From NCBI RefSeq assembly GCF_027744825.2, contig NC_071335.1, positions 9,587,001-9,651,000 of the forward strand: a DNA stretch of 64,000 nt, in the 5' to 3' direction. Below, piece by piece: positions 22,878 through 33,292 of the stretch. The notes beneath the pieces are model-generated. The model did not search any database and had not been told where the DNA came from. It saw only the letters and a list, made by a program, of their open reading frames with translations. How positions within the stretch are numbered: the first letter of the stretch is position 1; the number at the start of each line of letters is the position of its first letter. Made by a program: the position numbers and the translations under genes. The DNA is from Synchiropus splendidus. Taxonomy: Eukaryota; Chordata; Actinopteri; Syngnathiformes; Callionymidae.

Positions 22878-23165
22878 GGGGTCGGTCTTGGGCTGATGCG
22901 ACGGAGTGCTCAGGGGCTGGTGGTAGAGTCCGGGGTTGGTTGGGGGGTGATGCGACCCAAGTCTGTGGTGGTATCCGGGGGCTGTCTGAGGTCGGTGGTG
23001 GTGAAGGTGTGGCTTGCACAGATGCTGACGTCGAGTCCTCAGCAGGGAACGATCCAGATAGTAGATCCAGCGGTACCGTAGAAACAGGTGTCTGTCTCCC
23101 ACAAAGGCCAAGACCCAGGAGGGAGAGCTGAAACAGAATATCAGCAACAATACAAAATGTAAATA

Positions 23166-24775
23166 CCGTATTTTCACGACGAAAAGGCGCACCGCCTGAA
23201 AAGGCGCAGTCTCAGTTATGTGTGCCATTTCTGTATTTAACACATAAGGCACGGGTTTTATACTACTTGTACTAGTAAGGTATTAATTACAACAATACTA
23301 CCTCAGGTAGTCATTAAAATCCATCAAAGTCCTCATCCTCTGTCGGAATCGAACAGCTGCGCTAAATCACACACAGCAGGTTCACGTTCCTCACTGTCAG
23401 AGTCACTGTGTCCTGAGGCTCCCCGGAAATGATGCCGGCTTTAGCGAAAGCTCGAACCACCGTGCCAGCAGACACGTTAGCCCAAGCAGCCACAATCCAT
23501 TCACACACTGTGGCGTAACTCGCCCGGCGCTGCCTTCCACCCTTCGTGAAGCTGTGGTCTCCTTCGGTCATCCACCGCTCCCACGCCGCTCGCAGCCTCA
23601 CTTTGAACGGCCGGTTCACGCCGATGTCCAGCGGCTGGAGTTCCTTTGTTAAACCTCCCGGAATCACAGCAAGCGTCGCGTTCATCTGCTTCACTTGTTT
23701 CTTCACGTCGGCGGTGATATGGGCACGCATCGAGTCACAAACCAGCAGCGACGGCGATGTGTGGAAAAAAACCACACAACCTCACATACACCTGCCTCAG
23801 CCACTCCATGTCCTCATCCATTCAGCCCTTTTCGTTTGCCTTAATAATGACGCCTGCTGGAAACGTCTCTTTAGGCAAAGTTTTCCACTTGAAAATAACC
23901 ATCGGCGGCAGTTTCTGTCGGTTACCGTGGCAACGGTAAACGAAGCCTTTTCGTACCCCGTTGTGCGTATCGCTAACGTGCTGGTTCCTTTCTTCTCCGT
24001 GTGACTCACTGGGATGTCGAAAGTGAGCGGCACCTCGTCCATGTTGGTGTTACTCGGCTGGATGCCCTTGTCTGCGATGTGTCGGCTGCAGAAGGATCGG
24101 AAGTTCGCCAGCTTTTCACAATAATCCGCCGGGCGTTGCTGCGCTACCGTAGTCCTCGTCCGGATGGAAAAGTGGCACCGTTTCATGAACCGGAAGCACC
24201 AAGACGGACCTCCTCGGAAATGTTCGATTTTAATTTCCTCCGCTAGCTTTACCGCTCTGAGTCGAATGGTGACCGTCGAAACGCTCCTCCCGCTCCCTCT
24301 TTGCTCGACGAGCCATTGCTCGAGTTTTTCCTCCAATTGTGGCCACCTTGGCTTGTGTCCGGAAACTCAGCTGCGTCTTCTTCACCTGTTGCAGCACGTT
24401 CTCCAGCTTCCTCCACTTGCGAACCATCGACTCGTTAATTTTAAATTCTCTCGCGGCGGCTCGATTCCCATGTTCCTCGGCGTAGTTGATGGCCTTCAGC
24501 TTAAACTGAGCTTCATATGCGTGTCTCTGTGCCATTTTCACGGTTAAGACAGCAATGTTCTGCATTAAGCACATACCTGTTGTTTTATACACAATACACG
24601 CCCAGTCCACGCCCACAAGTCCCCCTTTAACGCTCCCTGTTCTCAAACACGTCCGCCTCATGGTGGTCTCTAACACGTCCGCACACAGATTGGGAGCACT
24701 GGACGAAAGGGCGCGCCACACATTTTGAAAAAAATCTAAGACGTTAATATGCGCCTTATAGTCGTGAAAATACGG
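23166..24775 (-). mobile_element. pogo/Tigger-type transposon with 15-bp inverted ends and TA duplication
   Basis: Ends are CCGTATTTTCACGAC at 23166-23180 and its exact complement at 24761-24775. TA lies on both sides (23164-23165, 24776-24777). Joining the flanks gives AAATACAATCTAGAAG, which is present uninterrupted near 34098-34113, so the empty site is in this window. Length is 1610 bp, normal for the group. The gene is on the minus strand. Confidence 0.93.
23377..24535 (-). pseudogene. pogo/Tigger transposase, frameshifted
   Basis: ATG at 24535 starts MAQRHAYEAQFKLKAINYAE, the first helix-turn-helix, followed by REFKINESMVRKWRKLE. An extra base near 24350 moves the reading to a second frame with EEKLEQWLVEQRGSGRSVST (second HTH, CENP-B type). 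The DDE domain shows TNMDEVPLTFDIPVS (first Asp, about 24040), then a TGA near 23825 and shifts near 23890 and 23770. LLVCDSMRAH (second Asp) and LQPLDIGVNRPFK (third Asp) follow. All three catalytic Asp codons survive although the gene is broken at least three times. The protein would bind the 15-bp ends and cut at TA. Confidence 0.9.
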
Positions 24776-24777
24776 TA

Positions 24778-25256
24778 CAATCTAGAAGCAAGACCCCAGA
24801 TAGCACTTAATATCCTATCAGTATAAACAGTATTATGAAAATAAGCTGAGTAAAATATGAAAAATACAACCTGCAGAAAAACACAATTCCGTAATCATAT
24901 AACCAGTGTTGAGCCATGTTGTTTTCTAGCGATGACAATAATAAAACACGTAGCATCCATATCAGTACTCATGGGGAAAACCATCATCACAACAGAATCA
25001 AATAGTAAAGGGCATTAAAAAAAAAAAATGTAGGGATCTAAGGATCGACATTTAAAGCATAAAAACAAATAGTAAATCACCTCTCACTAGTGTATACTGT
25101 CATTAAAGCACATTACAATTAGTAAAATCACGACCTCTAGTGGCCACCGCCGTTAAAGCATATTACAGATAGTAAAATCACTGACGCTTGGCAGCAACAG
25201 TTACTCAAACACCTTCAATAGTAAAATTACACAGTCTAAAGCACATAGCCAGAACA
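24778..25256 (+). other. noncoding Polinton flank between pogo and hAT derivative
   Basis: The start (CAATCTAGAAGC... AAAATAAGCTGAGTAAAAT) continues the Polinton sequence seen at 34100-34195. From about 24860 on I find no match elsewhere and no credible ORF; three short units of the type AGTAAAATCAC followed by GACC/TGACG occur at 25120-25230, suggesting loose tandem repetition. Confidence 0.5.
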
Positions 25257-26010
25257 TAGTGATGGGTCCAGCGACACTGAGGCGTCGATGCGTGCGCCGA
25301 GCTTCCAGGGCAAACCCCGTGTCGGTGCGCATACCGCTTTAAGAAAGTCACATGACCACTACCGGAACCGTGTCGACACAGCGATCGCGCGCCAAACTGT
25401 CTTTATAAGGAAGCGCATCTGTCAACAGGATGGACGCTCAAAACAAGCATCGAGTTATTGGCGCGTTACTCTGCGTTAAATATCCGCAAGATGGAAGACG
25501 TCGCTGGTAAACGCAAGTTTTCTGCCGTGTGGGACCATTTCGATCTTGTCTTTTCAGACGAACTCTGGCAGCACCTAGACCATGAAGTTGGCCAGATGAT
25601 GCGCAACCCCACTGTTGATGCGCACTCAGAGGTGCAGCGCTATGTCAGCAGGACACGTTGCACGTACGGAAGACTCGCTCTTATACTGGAAGTCCATGGA
25701 GGCAACGTTCCCTCACCTATTTATATTGGCCACACAGGTGTTGTGCACACCGGCCTCTTCAGTGCCTTGTGAGAGGATCTTCTCAAAGGCGGGGGAAATT
25801 GCCTAAAAAAAAAAAAGAGACTGAATAACAAAACGCTGGAGAAACTAATTTTTTAAAATAAAAATCTTTAATTACAATGAGTCCATTGTCATTCACAGCA
25901 CTTTTACTTAGGCATTCAGACAGATGTTCACTTAATTTATCAACTGCGTCTCGAATATCAATTATTTTTTATGAAATTACGTATATGTAAAAATAATGTG
26001 AATGCAAATA
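25257..26010 (+). mobile_element. internally deleted derivative of the 20426-22877 hAT
   Basis: Starts with the same terminus TAGTGATGGGTCCAGCG at 25257 and is collinear with the complement of 22877-22560, then with 21030-20590, skipping about 1.5 kb of the middle. The right terminus is not found; similarity ends near 26010 (GTGAATGCAAAT), where Polinton sequence resumes. Orientation is opposite to the parent copy. The candidate left target duplication is CCAGAACA at 25249-25256 but cannot be paired. Confidence 0.8.
25491..25772 (+). CDS. fusion ORF: BED-finger start joined to hAT C-terminal part
   Basis: ATG 25491 gives MEDVAGKRKFSAVWDHFDLV, the start of the BED region with the correct frame, directly followed by DELWQHLDHEVGQMM, which in the parent begins the C-terminal exon. 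The junction keeps a TTTTCAG acceptor-like sequence inside the reading frame. After VQRYV the frame slips relative to the dimerisation block; the block itself (LCTPASSVPCERIFSKAGEI) is open in the next frame up to 25804. If translated, the product would be a short protein without a catalytic core. The BED finger lacks its Cys/His exon 2. I treat coding as possible, not proven. Confidence 0.45.
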   Translation: MEDVAGKRKFSAVWDHFDLVFSDELWQHLDHEVGQMMRNPTVDAHSEVQRYVSRTRCTYGRLALILEVHGGNVPSPIYIGHTGVVHTGLFSAL

Positions 26011-26209
26011 CGAAATGTGAAAATAAATACAGCAGTGAAACGTAAACTATATCGCGAAAACAATGTTGTAAGAGCCCAGCGTCTGCTAGGTAGCTCACAG
26101 GTGTGAACTTTTCCCCGCCAAATGACACAATTTGAAAAGGAGGGGTCTACAGGTGGGTGACCTGGGTGTGAACTTTTGTCTGAACAATGTCTGTAGACAA
26201 TGAGGGTCT

Positions 26210-26440
26210 GTCTTCAGATTTGATTTGAATTTTTTTCCTAGTCCTATCATATTTCCAATGATTGGAACGGCTGCCGATAGCAACGGCAACAGGAATCCTC
26301 CCGATTGCTAATAACAAGGCGTGCGTGAAGCATAAACGTAGGATTCTTAAAAAGCAAAGTCTTTTTTTTTTGTTTTTGTTTTTTTTTTGTTGTAACTGAG
26401 CCTGTGACAATGGTACATTCCCCTTCAAAACATTTTTTGT
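26210..26440 (-). pseudogene. small hydrophobic Polinton protein, frameshifted
   Basis: The first frame has LKGNVPLSQAQLQQ; after an A-rich slippery region and a base shift another frame gives GGFLLPLLSAAVPIIGNMIG followed by KKFKSN. A short conserved leader, a basic middle and a Gly/Leu/Pro-rich hydrophobic tail is a layout I associate with a small protein next to the ATPase in fish Polintons, compared in the literature with adenovirus core or minor capsid proteins. The homopolymer at 26361-26390 probably caused the shift. Function is inference. Confidence 0.5.
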
Positions 26441-26444
26441 ATGT

Positions 26445-27100
26445 AAAACACGTTTTTGGTATGTGCACAGTGTGACGTTGAAGTATCCCGGCCCTTGGTC
26501 TGTAGCATTCTGGACATGAGGGCGTTAGATCAAGAATTAAGTACCTGAGCGCCAGCTGTAGCATCTTCAAAGCTTTCTAGAAAGAGAGCTCTTTTGAGAC
26601 GGGTAAATCTGTTGAGCAAGAACTTTTATCTGCATTTCATCACGACGATTCTTAAACAGTACAAAGTAATTGCTATTCAGACTAATAGTACGACTATATT
26701 TACCACAATGAAATAAGTTTTGCGTCAGCATTATAACACTCATATTTTTATGTCTGTACTGAGTAAAAATGCGAACAACCTCAGGGTTTTCAGAACCTTC
26801 AAAAATAACATCGTCAAGAATAATCAAATGTTTTCTATTGGAAGGAAATAAATCTTCATTTTCAAAAGATTCAGGTAAACCTTCAATGAATTTGATATTT
26901 GTATTAATCTTTTGCAATTCACTGTACAAAGGTTGAAAAGAAGTATAAATCCATACAATATTTACATTGACATCATCCATAACATGTTCACAATTTTCAA
27001 GTATACATTTTACAAGATGGGTCTTTCCTAATCTTGATGGTCCCACCACTAGACATGAAAACCGTGTTTTCAAACGAGGATCGAAATGAATTTCTTCCAT
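26445..27100 (-). CDS. Polinton A32-like packaging ATPase
   Basis: ATG 27100 starts MEEIHFDPRLKTRF. The Walker A motif is GPSRLGKTH at about residues 21-29 and the Walker B motif is KHLIILDDVIF at about 88-98. Then come RHKNMSVIMLTQNLF (sensor-like motif with Gln/Asn) and SRTISLNSNYFVLFKNRRD. This is the FtsK/HerA-type ATPase used by Polintons and related viruses to package DNA. The first 177 codons are uninterrupted up to a TAG near 26567. The normal tail continues in another frame (YLILDLTPSCPE...), so the last fifth is shifted. The start is 24 bp after the polymerase stop. The tail region alone is retained in copy P2 at 46700-46830. Confidence 0.9.
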
Positions 27101-27124
27101 AATGACCCCTCATCAACTCAAAAC

Positions 27125-30090
27125 TCAGAAACCGAAAGGTTTGGTTGTGCCGTCCGAAAACAATCGCCTCTTATCGTACACGACCCGGAGTTTTTTAATA
27201 ACTGATCTGTTTTTTACTGCGATGTTCTTTTTATCCCTCACAATGTTGTGTTGGCGGGTCTCAAGCACCCCATCAGGTGAATTCTGCAAATAGCCTTCTA
27301 CGAGATCTTTGAGAGTCGAAGTTTATCTGCTGACAAGACTCATGTTTACGTGATACCTTTAACTTTCATCACAACCGTCTTCTGTCCTTTGGTCCTATAA
27401 GCATACGTCTTAGGACCCGCTGAAACAAAGTCCTCAATGCTATCCCCGTCGAGTTCATCAGATCACCGAGATAGTTACCTAATTTTAGAGGTGTCTCACC
27501 ATCTTTCACCACACATCAAGCTGTCTGTGTCAACATAGAGAACATTCTCCTGCAATTTCTCCATGTAACTGTACAACTTCAGCATAAGGAGTGGTAGCTC
27601 CGATAAAATGTTTTCTCATCCAGCACGTTAAAGTAGCTGACCTCATATTTCCCTGAAAACAAACTGAAAAACTCGTTGGTCTGACACTACAGAAACCTGA
27701 GACATGTTCTCTTTGTGACAATACCTGCCCCACAGGCTATTAAGACAAGCCTTAGCCACCTGTCTCTTTGCTGGGTTGTGACAAACCTTATCAGCACAAA
27801 GCAAAATCCCCTGATGGGCTTGATAATCCTGAATGTAATTGTCGCGGCTTTCCTGATCAACGGCCTCAGCAGGGTAACCAGAAGCCTCCTGCTTGCCCTT
27901 CAGGAATGTACGGATGTAACCTGCGAAAATACAATCGCTAGATCTATCAAAATGCCATACTTCGATAATCTTGGCCACCTTGTATCCCTTGTCCACAGCC
28001 TTGTTGAACTCAACCGTGACCCAGACCCCTGTCAAAGCACGTTCGTCATCATTATGCGTACAGTCACTGTCTTGAACATTACGACTTGAACAGATACTAC
28101 ATAACGTGAAGTGTAATTTACCCCCTGGTACTCTGTAGGGTAAAACGGGTACATATAAACCCCTAGGAGGATAGACAACCGCCTTGACCAAAGTACTGTC
28201 TGGGATCCCCGAAGTCCTCGTGAATTATTCGGGGGTGACCTAGGGGTTAGGAACACGTGCTGTTGATGCTCTCTCTCCATCGTAGCAGAGTAGAATTCAC
28301 CATATGGTCTACCTCTTAATGGACAGACTGCATGAGGGTCAACACATAAGGGACAACCGTGGAAGAAACATCCGTAAAACTCCCAGACCTGCTTAACACC
28401 GTCAACTTCAGCATAACCGTAAACAAAATGCTGGCCAAACACCTCCTCCCCACGGTTCAAGGCATGTTGTATGAAAATGCCCTGTGAGTGACTCCCATTG
28501 CAACCACTGGATGGAAGCATCTGAGAACCTCTTGTTACATAATTGTTGGGACATGGTATGGCTAATGTGTCTGGTTTTAAAAAGTTGGTCCTGAAAACAG
28601 CCATACATGCAGAGGCGATTGCTAAGCACGAGAGTGCATCAACACCTGTTTCTTTAAAAAACTCCTAAATATCATGCATCCTCTGACCAGAATGTCAACA
28701 TTGTTTTTGCAATAGTGAATAGCTTCACTCCTGAAATTGAAAGAATTCTCACGCGCAGATTCATACCAGCTGTAAAAATCTCTCTGTTCAGGGTCTGACA
28801 TGCCCTCAACGCCATAGTCTGATGGAGGATAGACACCTATGTCATGCAGACAATCTTTCGAGCTGAACTTGTGTGGATAAAAAAACCCTTGCACTGGTCG
28901 GTGAAACCTAGAGCTTTAGACATGGAGCTGAGTCGCATGGTTAGGAATGAGAGAGTCTATGAATTTTAGCTTGTAGTGAGGATCCTCAAGACAAAGTATC
29001 TTACTACCAGTCATGATTATCCTCTTAGGTATTAACCCTTCATCAAGCATACTGTACCTCTCAAGACAATGATGCTGTCAACACCCCTGGCATTATGTGC
29101 AACAAAAACACAGCCTCTAAACCGGTTCTTCCTGAAATATAAAAAACGCTCTAACACAGCCGAGACCGTAAAACACCTGTTCTTCACCTCTCTGCGTCTT
29201 TGCACACACTTAAAGGGACATGTCGACCTTGGTCGTCTGTAAACGTTTCAAAATCATAAAAAAAACAGATCAGGATGCTCAGTCTTCCTGGTGACGGGTT
29301 GAATGTAGCACTGATGGACCTTGTTTGTCGATGATATTACATTGCAGATGTTACATTTCAGCACAACGCAACAATGGTCGGGTTTACCCGGTTTTAATGG
29401 GATATATCGGCACTTTCCGCATTTTTCACATTTTTTGTATCTCTGGCAGAGACTTGACCCATTAGTGCCAATCTCTGTGTCTCACAATGCAGGAAGGTGT
29501 TCTACAAACCCGGTGACACCGCAGGTCACAGGGTTTGGGACCTCTGTGGGTCAAACAGGATCGTGACAAACGCTACAGTGACCTTTGCATATGTGTTTTG
29601 ATTTATCTTCGTACCCCTTATGACAGCTGACGCAAAAGTAACGTGTTCCTAAAAAAACCCTTTGGGTTCTTCACCCCGTAATAGTGTCCCTGAAGTAGAA
29701 ACAAGTATAAGGGATCCGAACCATCAGCAAAACCGGTGACATAATGCGCTAATGGTTGGTTTGCTGTCGTTTTATGAAACAACAATTGTACGCCTTACTA
29801 TCCATTCAAACAGGGGTATATCTGTGAATGTGATAGGTGTTTCAGAATCTAAACCAGCTTTGTTTTGTAATTCCCTCCCCAACTCAACACAATCTTGATA
29901 CGTACTGAGAGGATTAAGGAGACAAGAGGCTGATTGCGAAGCAAAGCTGATCAGTTCCATCACCACCAACTACATAGAGATGTCTTTTTTTACCAATTAT
30001 TTCGGCATTCAGCGTCTTCTCGAGTTTGCGTTTAGCACCTCCTCGAGGGTTATGTACAATTTGGATCGTTAATTCAATTCTCTTACCCAT
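27125..30090 (-). pseudogene. Polinton protein-primed type B DNA polymerase, frameshifted
   Basis: The ATG at 30090 (MGKRIELTIQIVHNPRGG) overlaps the end of the upstream acidic ORF by 8 bp. In order: a Cys-rich region near 29590-29340 (CVSCHKGY, CEKCGKCRYIPLKPG), an exonuclease-type block VFVAHNARGVDSI near 29090, DIGVYPPSDYGVEGMSDPEQ near 28830, CPLCVDPHAVCPLRG near 28340, KAVVYPPRGLYVPVLPYRVP near 28170, KACLNSLWGRYCHKEN near 27730 (the Kx(6-7)YG-like block), the catalytic YVDTDSLMC near 27535, and the tail KKLRVVYDKRRLFSDGTTK ending TGA 27125. About 980 codons, normal for the family. At least six frame changes or stops break it, yet exonuclease and DTDS motifs are intact. Confidence 0.9.
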
Positions 30091-30826
30091 AGCGATGACT
30101 GTCGGATTGCACAGTGTTGCTAAGGAGGTCCTCAAAAGTAGGGTAGATATTTCCACCGTCACCTTTAACCACAACATTAACGTGTTCTTGAACATCTTCA
30201 CCAACCACTTCAAGCTGAACCACATCCTCTCGATCTGCCAGTCTCTGTGCTTCATCAGCCAACTCTCTGACCTGTTGCATCAAACCTCTGTAGAACGTAG
30301 CTAAATCAGGAGTGTCTGGTACAGCAGGGCGTGTTAGCACCCTTCTTATCCTATTGGTGTTAAAAGGCTCTATGACTTCTGCTTCAATACCGGCACCTCT
30401 AACACAGCATCCTTCCTGAACCGAATCACCGTCATCAACACTGTCATTGCTACAGCTAGAGCCAGACAGATCTATCAGAGGGTCAAGAGCAGGTGTCCCT
30501 GAATCAGCCGTCTGTAGATTATCAACAAACCTTTCTAACCAATCGCCATTGTCTAAAGAGGTATCGGCCCAACCCTCGTGAGATGACGCAGGAACCATAT
30601 TTAAAATACGATTATCCTCTCTCTCAGCGAAAAAAATGGACTCCATGTTTTCATTTATACTCGGATCACAGACCTGCTCTGCATCCTCCTCAGACATGTG
30701 GTCAAACAAGCCAGACAGAAACATACGTGTTGGTGAAGCACTCTGGTCAATGAGATGTGGTGTAGTGTCCTGGTTGTGGGTGGATTCAGGGTCAGAACTG
30801 GAAGGAAAACCATCATGGTTGGCCAT
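30083..30826 (-). CDS. acidic 247-aa Polinton ORF upstream of the polymerase
   Basis: ATG 30826 (MANHDGFPSSSDPES) opens 247 codons to TAA 30085-30083. It is rich in Asp, Glu and Ser, with FLSGLFDHMSEEDAEQVCD, MVPASSHEGWADTSLDNGDW and a C-terminal helix-forming stretch LMQQVRELADEAQRLADRED. No enzyme motif and no membrane segment. Its stop overlaps the polymerase ATG (ATGGGTAA), a polycistronic-style junction. I do not know the family. Position before an adenovirus-like polymerase and composition would suit a regulatory or terminal-protein-associated factor, which is speculation. The frame is uninterrupted even though the downstream polymerase is broken. Confidence 0.7.
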   Translation of the reverse strand: MANHDGFPSSSDPESTHNQDTTPHLIDQSASPTRMFLSGLFDHMSEEDAEQVCDPSINENMESIFFAEREDNRILNMVPASSHEGWADTSLDNGDWLERFVDNLQTADSGTPALDPLIDLSGSSCSNDSVDDGDSVQEGCCVRGAGIEAEVIEPFNTNRIRRVLTRPAVPDTPDLATFYRGLMQQVRELADEAQRLADREDVVQLEVVGEDVQEHVNVVVKGDGGNIYPTFEDLLSNTVQSDSHRYG

Positions 30827-31898
30827 AACGTAATAATAATAATAATAACAATAAAATAGTAATTTAAAAAATTTAATAAACAAAACAGCAACCTCAAAAC
30901 ACAATCACCCAGCGCTGCTTTTAAATAATGAGGCTCCTGATGGACCTTACTGTGGTTGAACTTCAGTCAGATCAGTCCACGACGTCTGTTGCCACCAGGT
31001 CCTTGTAGTTTTAGGAGCCTCACAACTTCAAACATCAGCGCTTTATTCGTGATGTCCTTAATGACGAGTTCTGTAACAATGATAATATATAAAACTAGTG
31101 TTGGTGAGATGAAGCTTTTTGAAGCACTGAGGCATTCAGAAGAATTGGTTCGACTCATGAGTCGACTCTTCAAGAAGGTTCATATGCGCTCTGGCACCAC
31201 CAAGTGGACATTAAATATAGGATTCTGCAAGCATGAACTTGTGTTGCCCAAAACTTCCAGTAGGATTGCCATCAATATAAAACAGTGTTTGAGAAGACAT
31301 GGATAAGATGTACACACACAAAGCAAAATGGAATATCAATTATTTTTATTCAAAAATAGAATTTTTTTCAACTGTTTTTGGACCTAGTCTATTTCTTTTC
31401 TTGGACAGAATTTCCCCCGCCTTTGAAAAAACCCTTTCACATGGGACAGATGAGGCGGGGGTACAGAGGTATTTTTTTGCCAATGTGTACAAGTGTGGGT
31501 ACATCATTTGTTTGTCCCCCCAATAGCGGAGGGAATCATCATGTCGAGGAATGTTAGGCTCTGCAAGGTACATTTTCACCTCCACAATGGAGTCTGCCGT
31601 GCAGCTGGAGCGTGTTTGACTGGCATTGTTATCAAACCGCTGCCACAGTTTGCTGCCTAGAGAGACAAATGAGCATCATAAGTAAAATAGAACAAGTAAG
31701 CACAATATTAAAAATGTAATCTATACCTTTACTTGTAGAGTGAGGAGCCTCTGGTATGGTTGGGGATTATGGGGAGCTGGAGCAGGGGGAAGAGGAGGCG
31801 GCAGCAGAGGAGGTAGGTGTTTTGGCCCTTACAATTGCAGCACACTCTGCCACAAGTCTCTCTTCTGCCTCCTCTGCTCTGCTGGGAGAATGAAAGCC

Positions 31899-31900
<2 letters not shown>

Positions 31901-31932
<32 letters not shown>
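31901..31932 (+). repeat. 32-base poly-T inside the hAT transposase
   Basis: A run of 32 T sits exactly where the coding strand has the Lys codons of LLDPRFKK. Downstream coding similarity is lost for about 230 bp. It could be expansion of a short A run or the tail of a small retroposed insertion. Confidence 0.9.
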
Positions 31933-31937
<5 letters not shown>

Positions 31938-33212
31938 GGGGATCTAGCAGCGTCGGCAGTGAGTGCACACTCATGGTTTGTATGATGTTAAGTTTGTCTT
32001 TTAATTGGCGCCTCAGAGTCTCTGCCATGTCTCTGGACTCCAGCATTTGAAGAATGCCAATCTCCTCTTCCTCTAGGGAATGGCATAACATGGAAAGAAG
32101 GGGAATCACCTTCGATCCTGACACCCTCTTCTCCTCAGACAGCTCCACAGTAGCGTCATTAAAGGGAGCCAGGACTTTCAGAGTCTCCCTGATGACATTG
32201 TGTTGCTCCATTGTGAGTGGCTATCTCTGTCCTCAGGCCAGCCAATGCTGCTCCAACGGGCTCCTTCATATCATGGAGCCGCTGGAGCATATGGAAGGTG
32301 CTGTTGACCTCCTGCACAAGTTTCAGGGTTGGCCCATCTGAACTTGCATTTGGCTGAGCCGCTCCTGTAAGATTTGTCACGAATGTGTGATTATAGCAAA
32401 ATACAATCAGTAACACTGTGGTGAAATGAAGGATCTCACCTTCGCAGTTGTGCTGCTCTTAAAATATCCCACTAGCCTCCTTGCATCAATGTGGATTTTG
32501 GACAGCACAGGATTTTGCTCAATAGCCTTTTTAATAAAGAGGTTCAATTTATGCGCCACACAATTTGTGACGCAATTGAAGGTGCCGGCTGCAGGCCCCC
32601 GTATTTGGTGCGCCATCAGTCACTAAACAAGTGACTCTGTCGGTGATGCCCTTCTCCAACATGAGCCTGGACTTCACCTGGGCCAAATTTTCCGCTGTAT
32701 GGGACTGCGGAAAATGAACGACTCCCAGCACAACCGTTTGCAACGTTGTGCTAGTGTCAATGAAATGCCCAGTCACAGCAAGATAGGCATCCGTGTTGAT
32801 GGACGTCCACATGTCTGATGTGAGACTAACTGCTGAAGCAGTTGACACCAACACTTTGGCCTTCTCTTTGAGCTCCTCATACCGCTTCTCCACCATGGCT
32901 TTCAAAGCCTAAGCACATGAAAACAGTTTTAAACACCAAATATGACCTTTTCTTCCCATGACCACAGCTTCGGACCTGTCTGGTAGGAAGAACATAGCCA
33001 GGGTTCAAAGCAGCAACAAGCTTCTTGAACCCCTTGTCCCCCACAAAGGAGAAGGGCTGAGAGTCAAGGATGACCATGTCAACCAAAGCATCGTCCACAC
33101 CACTCCTATCATCTGACAACACAAAAATGCACTGATTTAGAAAACAAATGATCAGATTTTAACAACACCACTGACTCACTATGGTGTGGGAAAAACAACA
33201 CTTAATCACAAA

Positions 33213-33292
33213 TGCCTCAAACGGGACTCGAAACCTTAACTTCCGCACTTTAACGCAGTTGCATTTACCGCTGCGCCAACTCATCCCGATAC
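33213..33292 (-). other. tRNA-like sequence (SINE head or tRNA pseudogene)
   Basis: On the minus strand a box A-like segment TGGCGCAGCGGTAAATGC (33278-33261) is followed after about 25 bp by a box B-like GGTTTCGAGTCCCG (33235-33222), which has one extra T compared with the usual GGTTCGANTCC. Spacing fits a polymerase III internal promoter. It lies inside the hAT, between the BED exons and the core. No CCA or convincing acceptor pairing is seen, so a functional tRNA is unlikely. Confidence 0.5.

Larger units (their letters stand above)
20330..26190 (+). repeat. Polinton terminal-side sequence, copy P3, split by three insertions
   Basis: Four host segments (about 20330-20425, 22878-23165, 24776-25256 and 26011-26190) join into sequence collinear with 33700-34330 plus 35515-35640, and with 47175-47470 plus 48650-48780. 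They carry the motif AGTCGTTGCAGCATAGAACG, a proline-rich minus-strand frame, and at the end a segment containing GTCTGCTAGGTAGCTCA. Between them lie a full hAT, a pogo element and a hAT derivative. The part equivalent to 34340-35500 is missing. No ATPase or polymerase belongs to this copy. Confidence 0.75.

Noticed and set aside
33213..33292. Functional tRNA gene
   Set aside because: Box B has an extra base and the acceptor arms do not pair convincingly, so only a tRNA-like element is reported.
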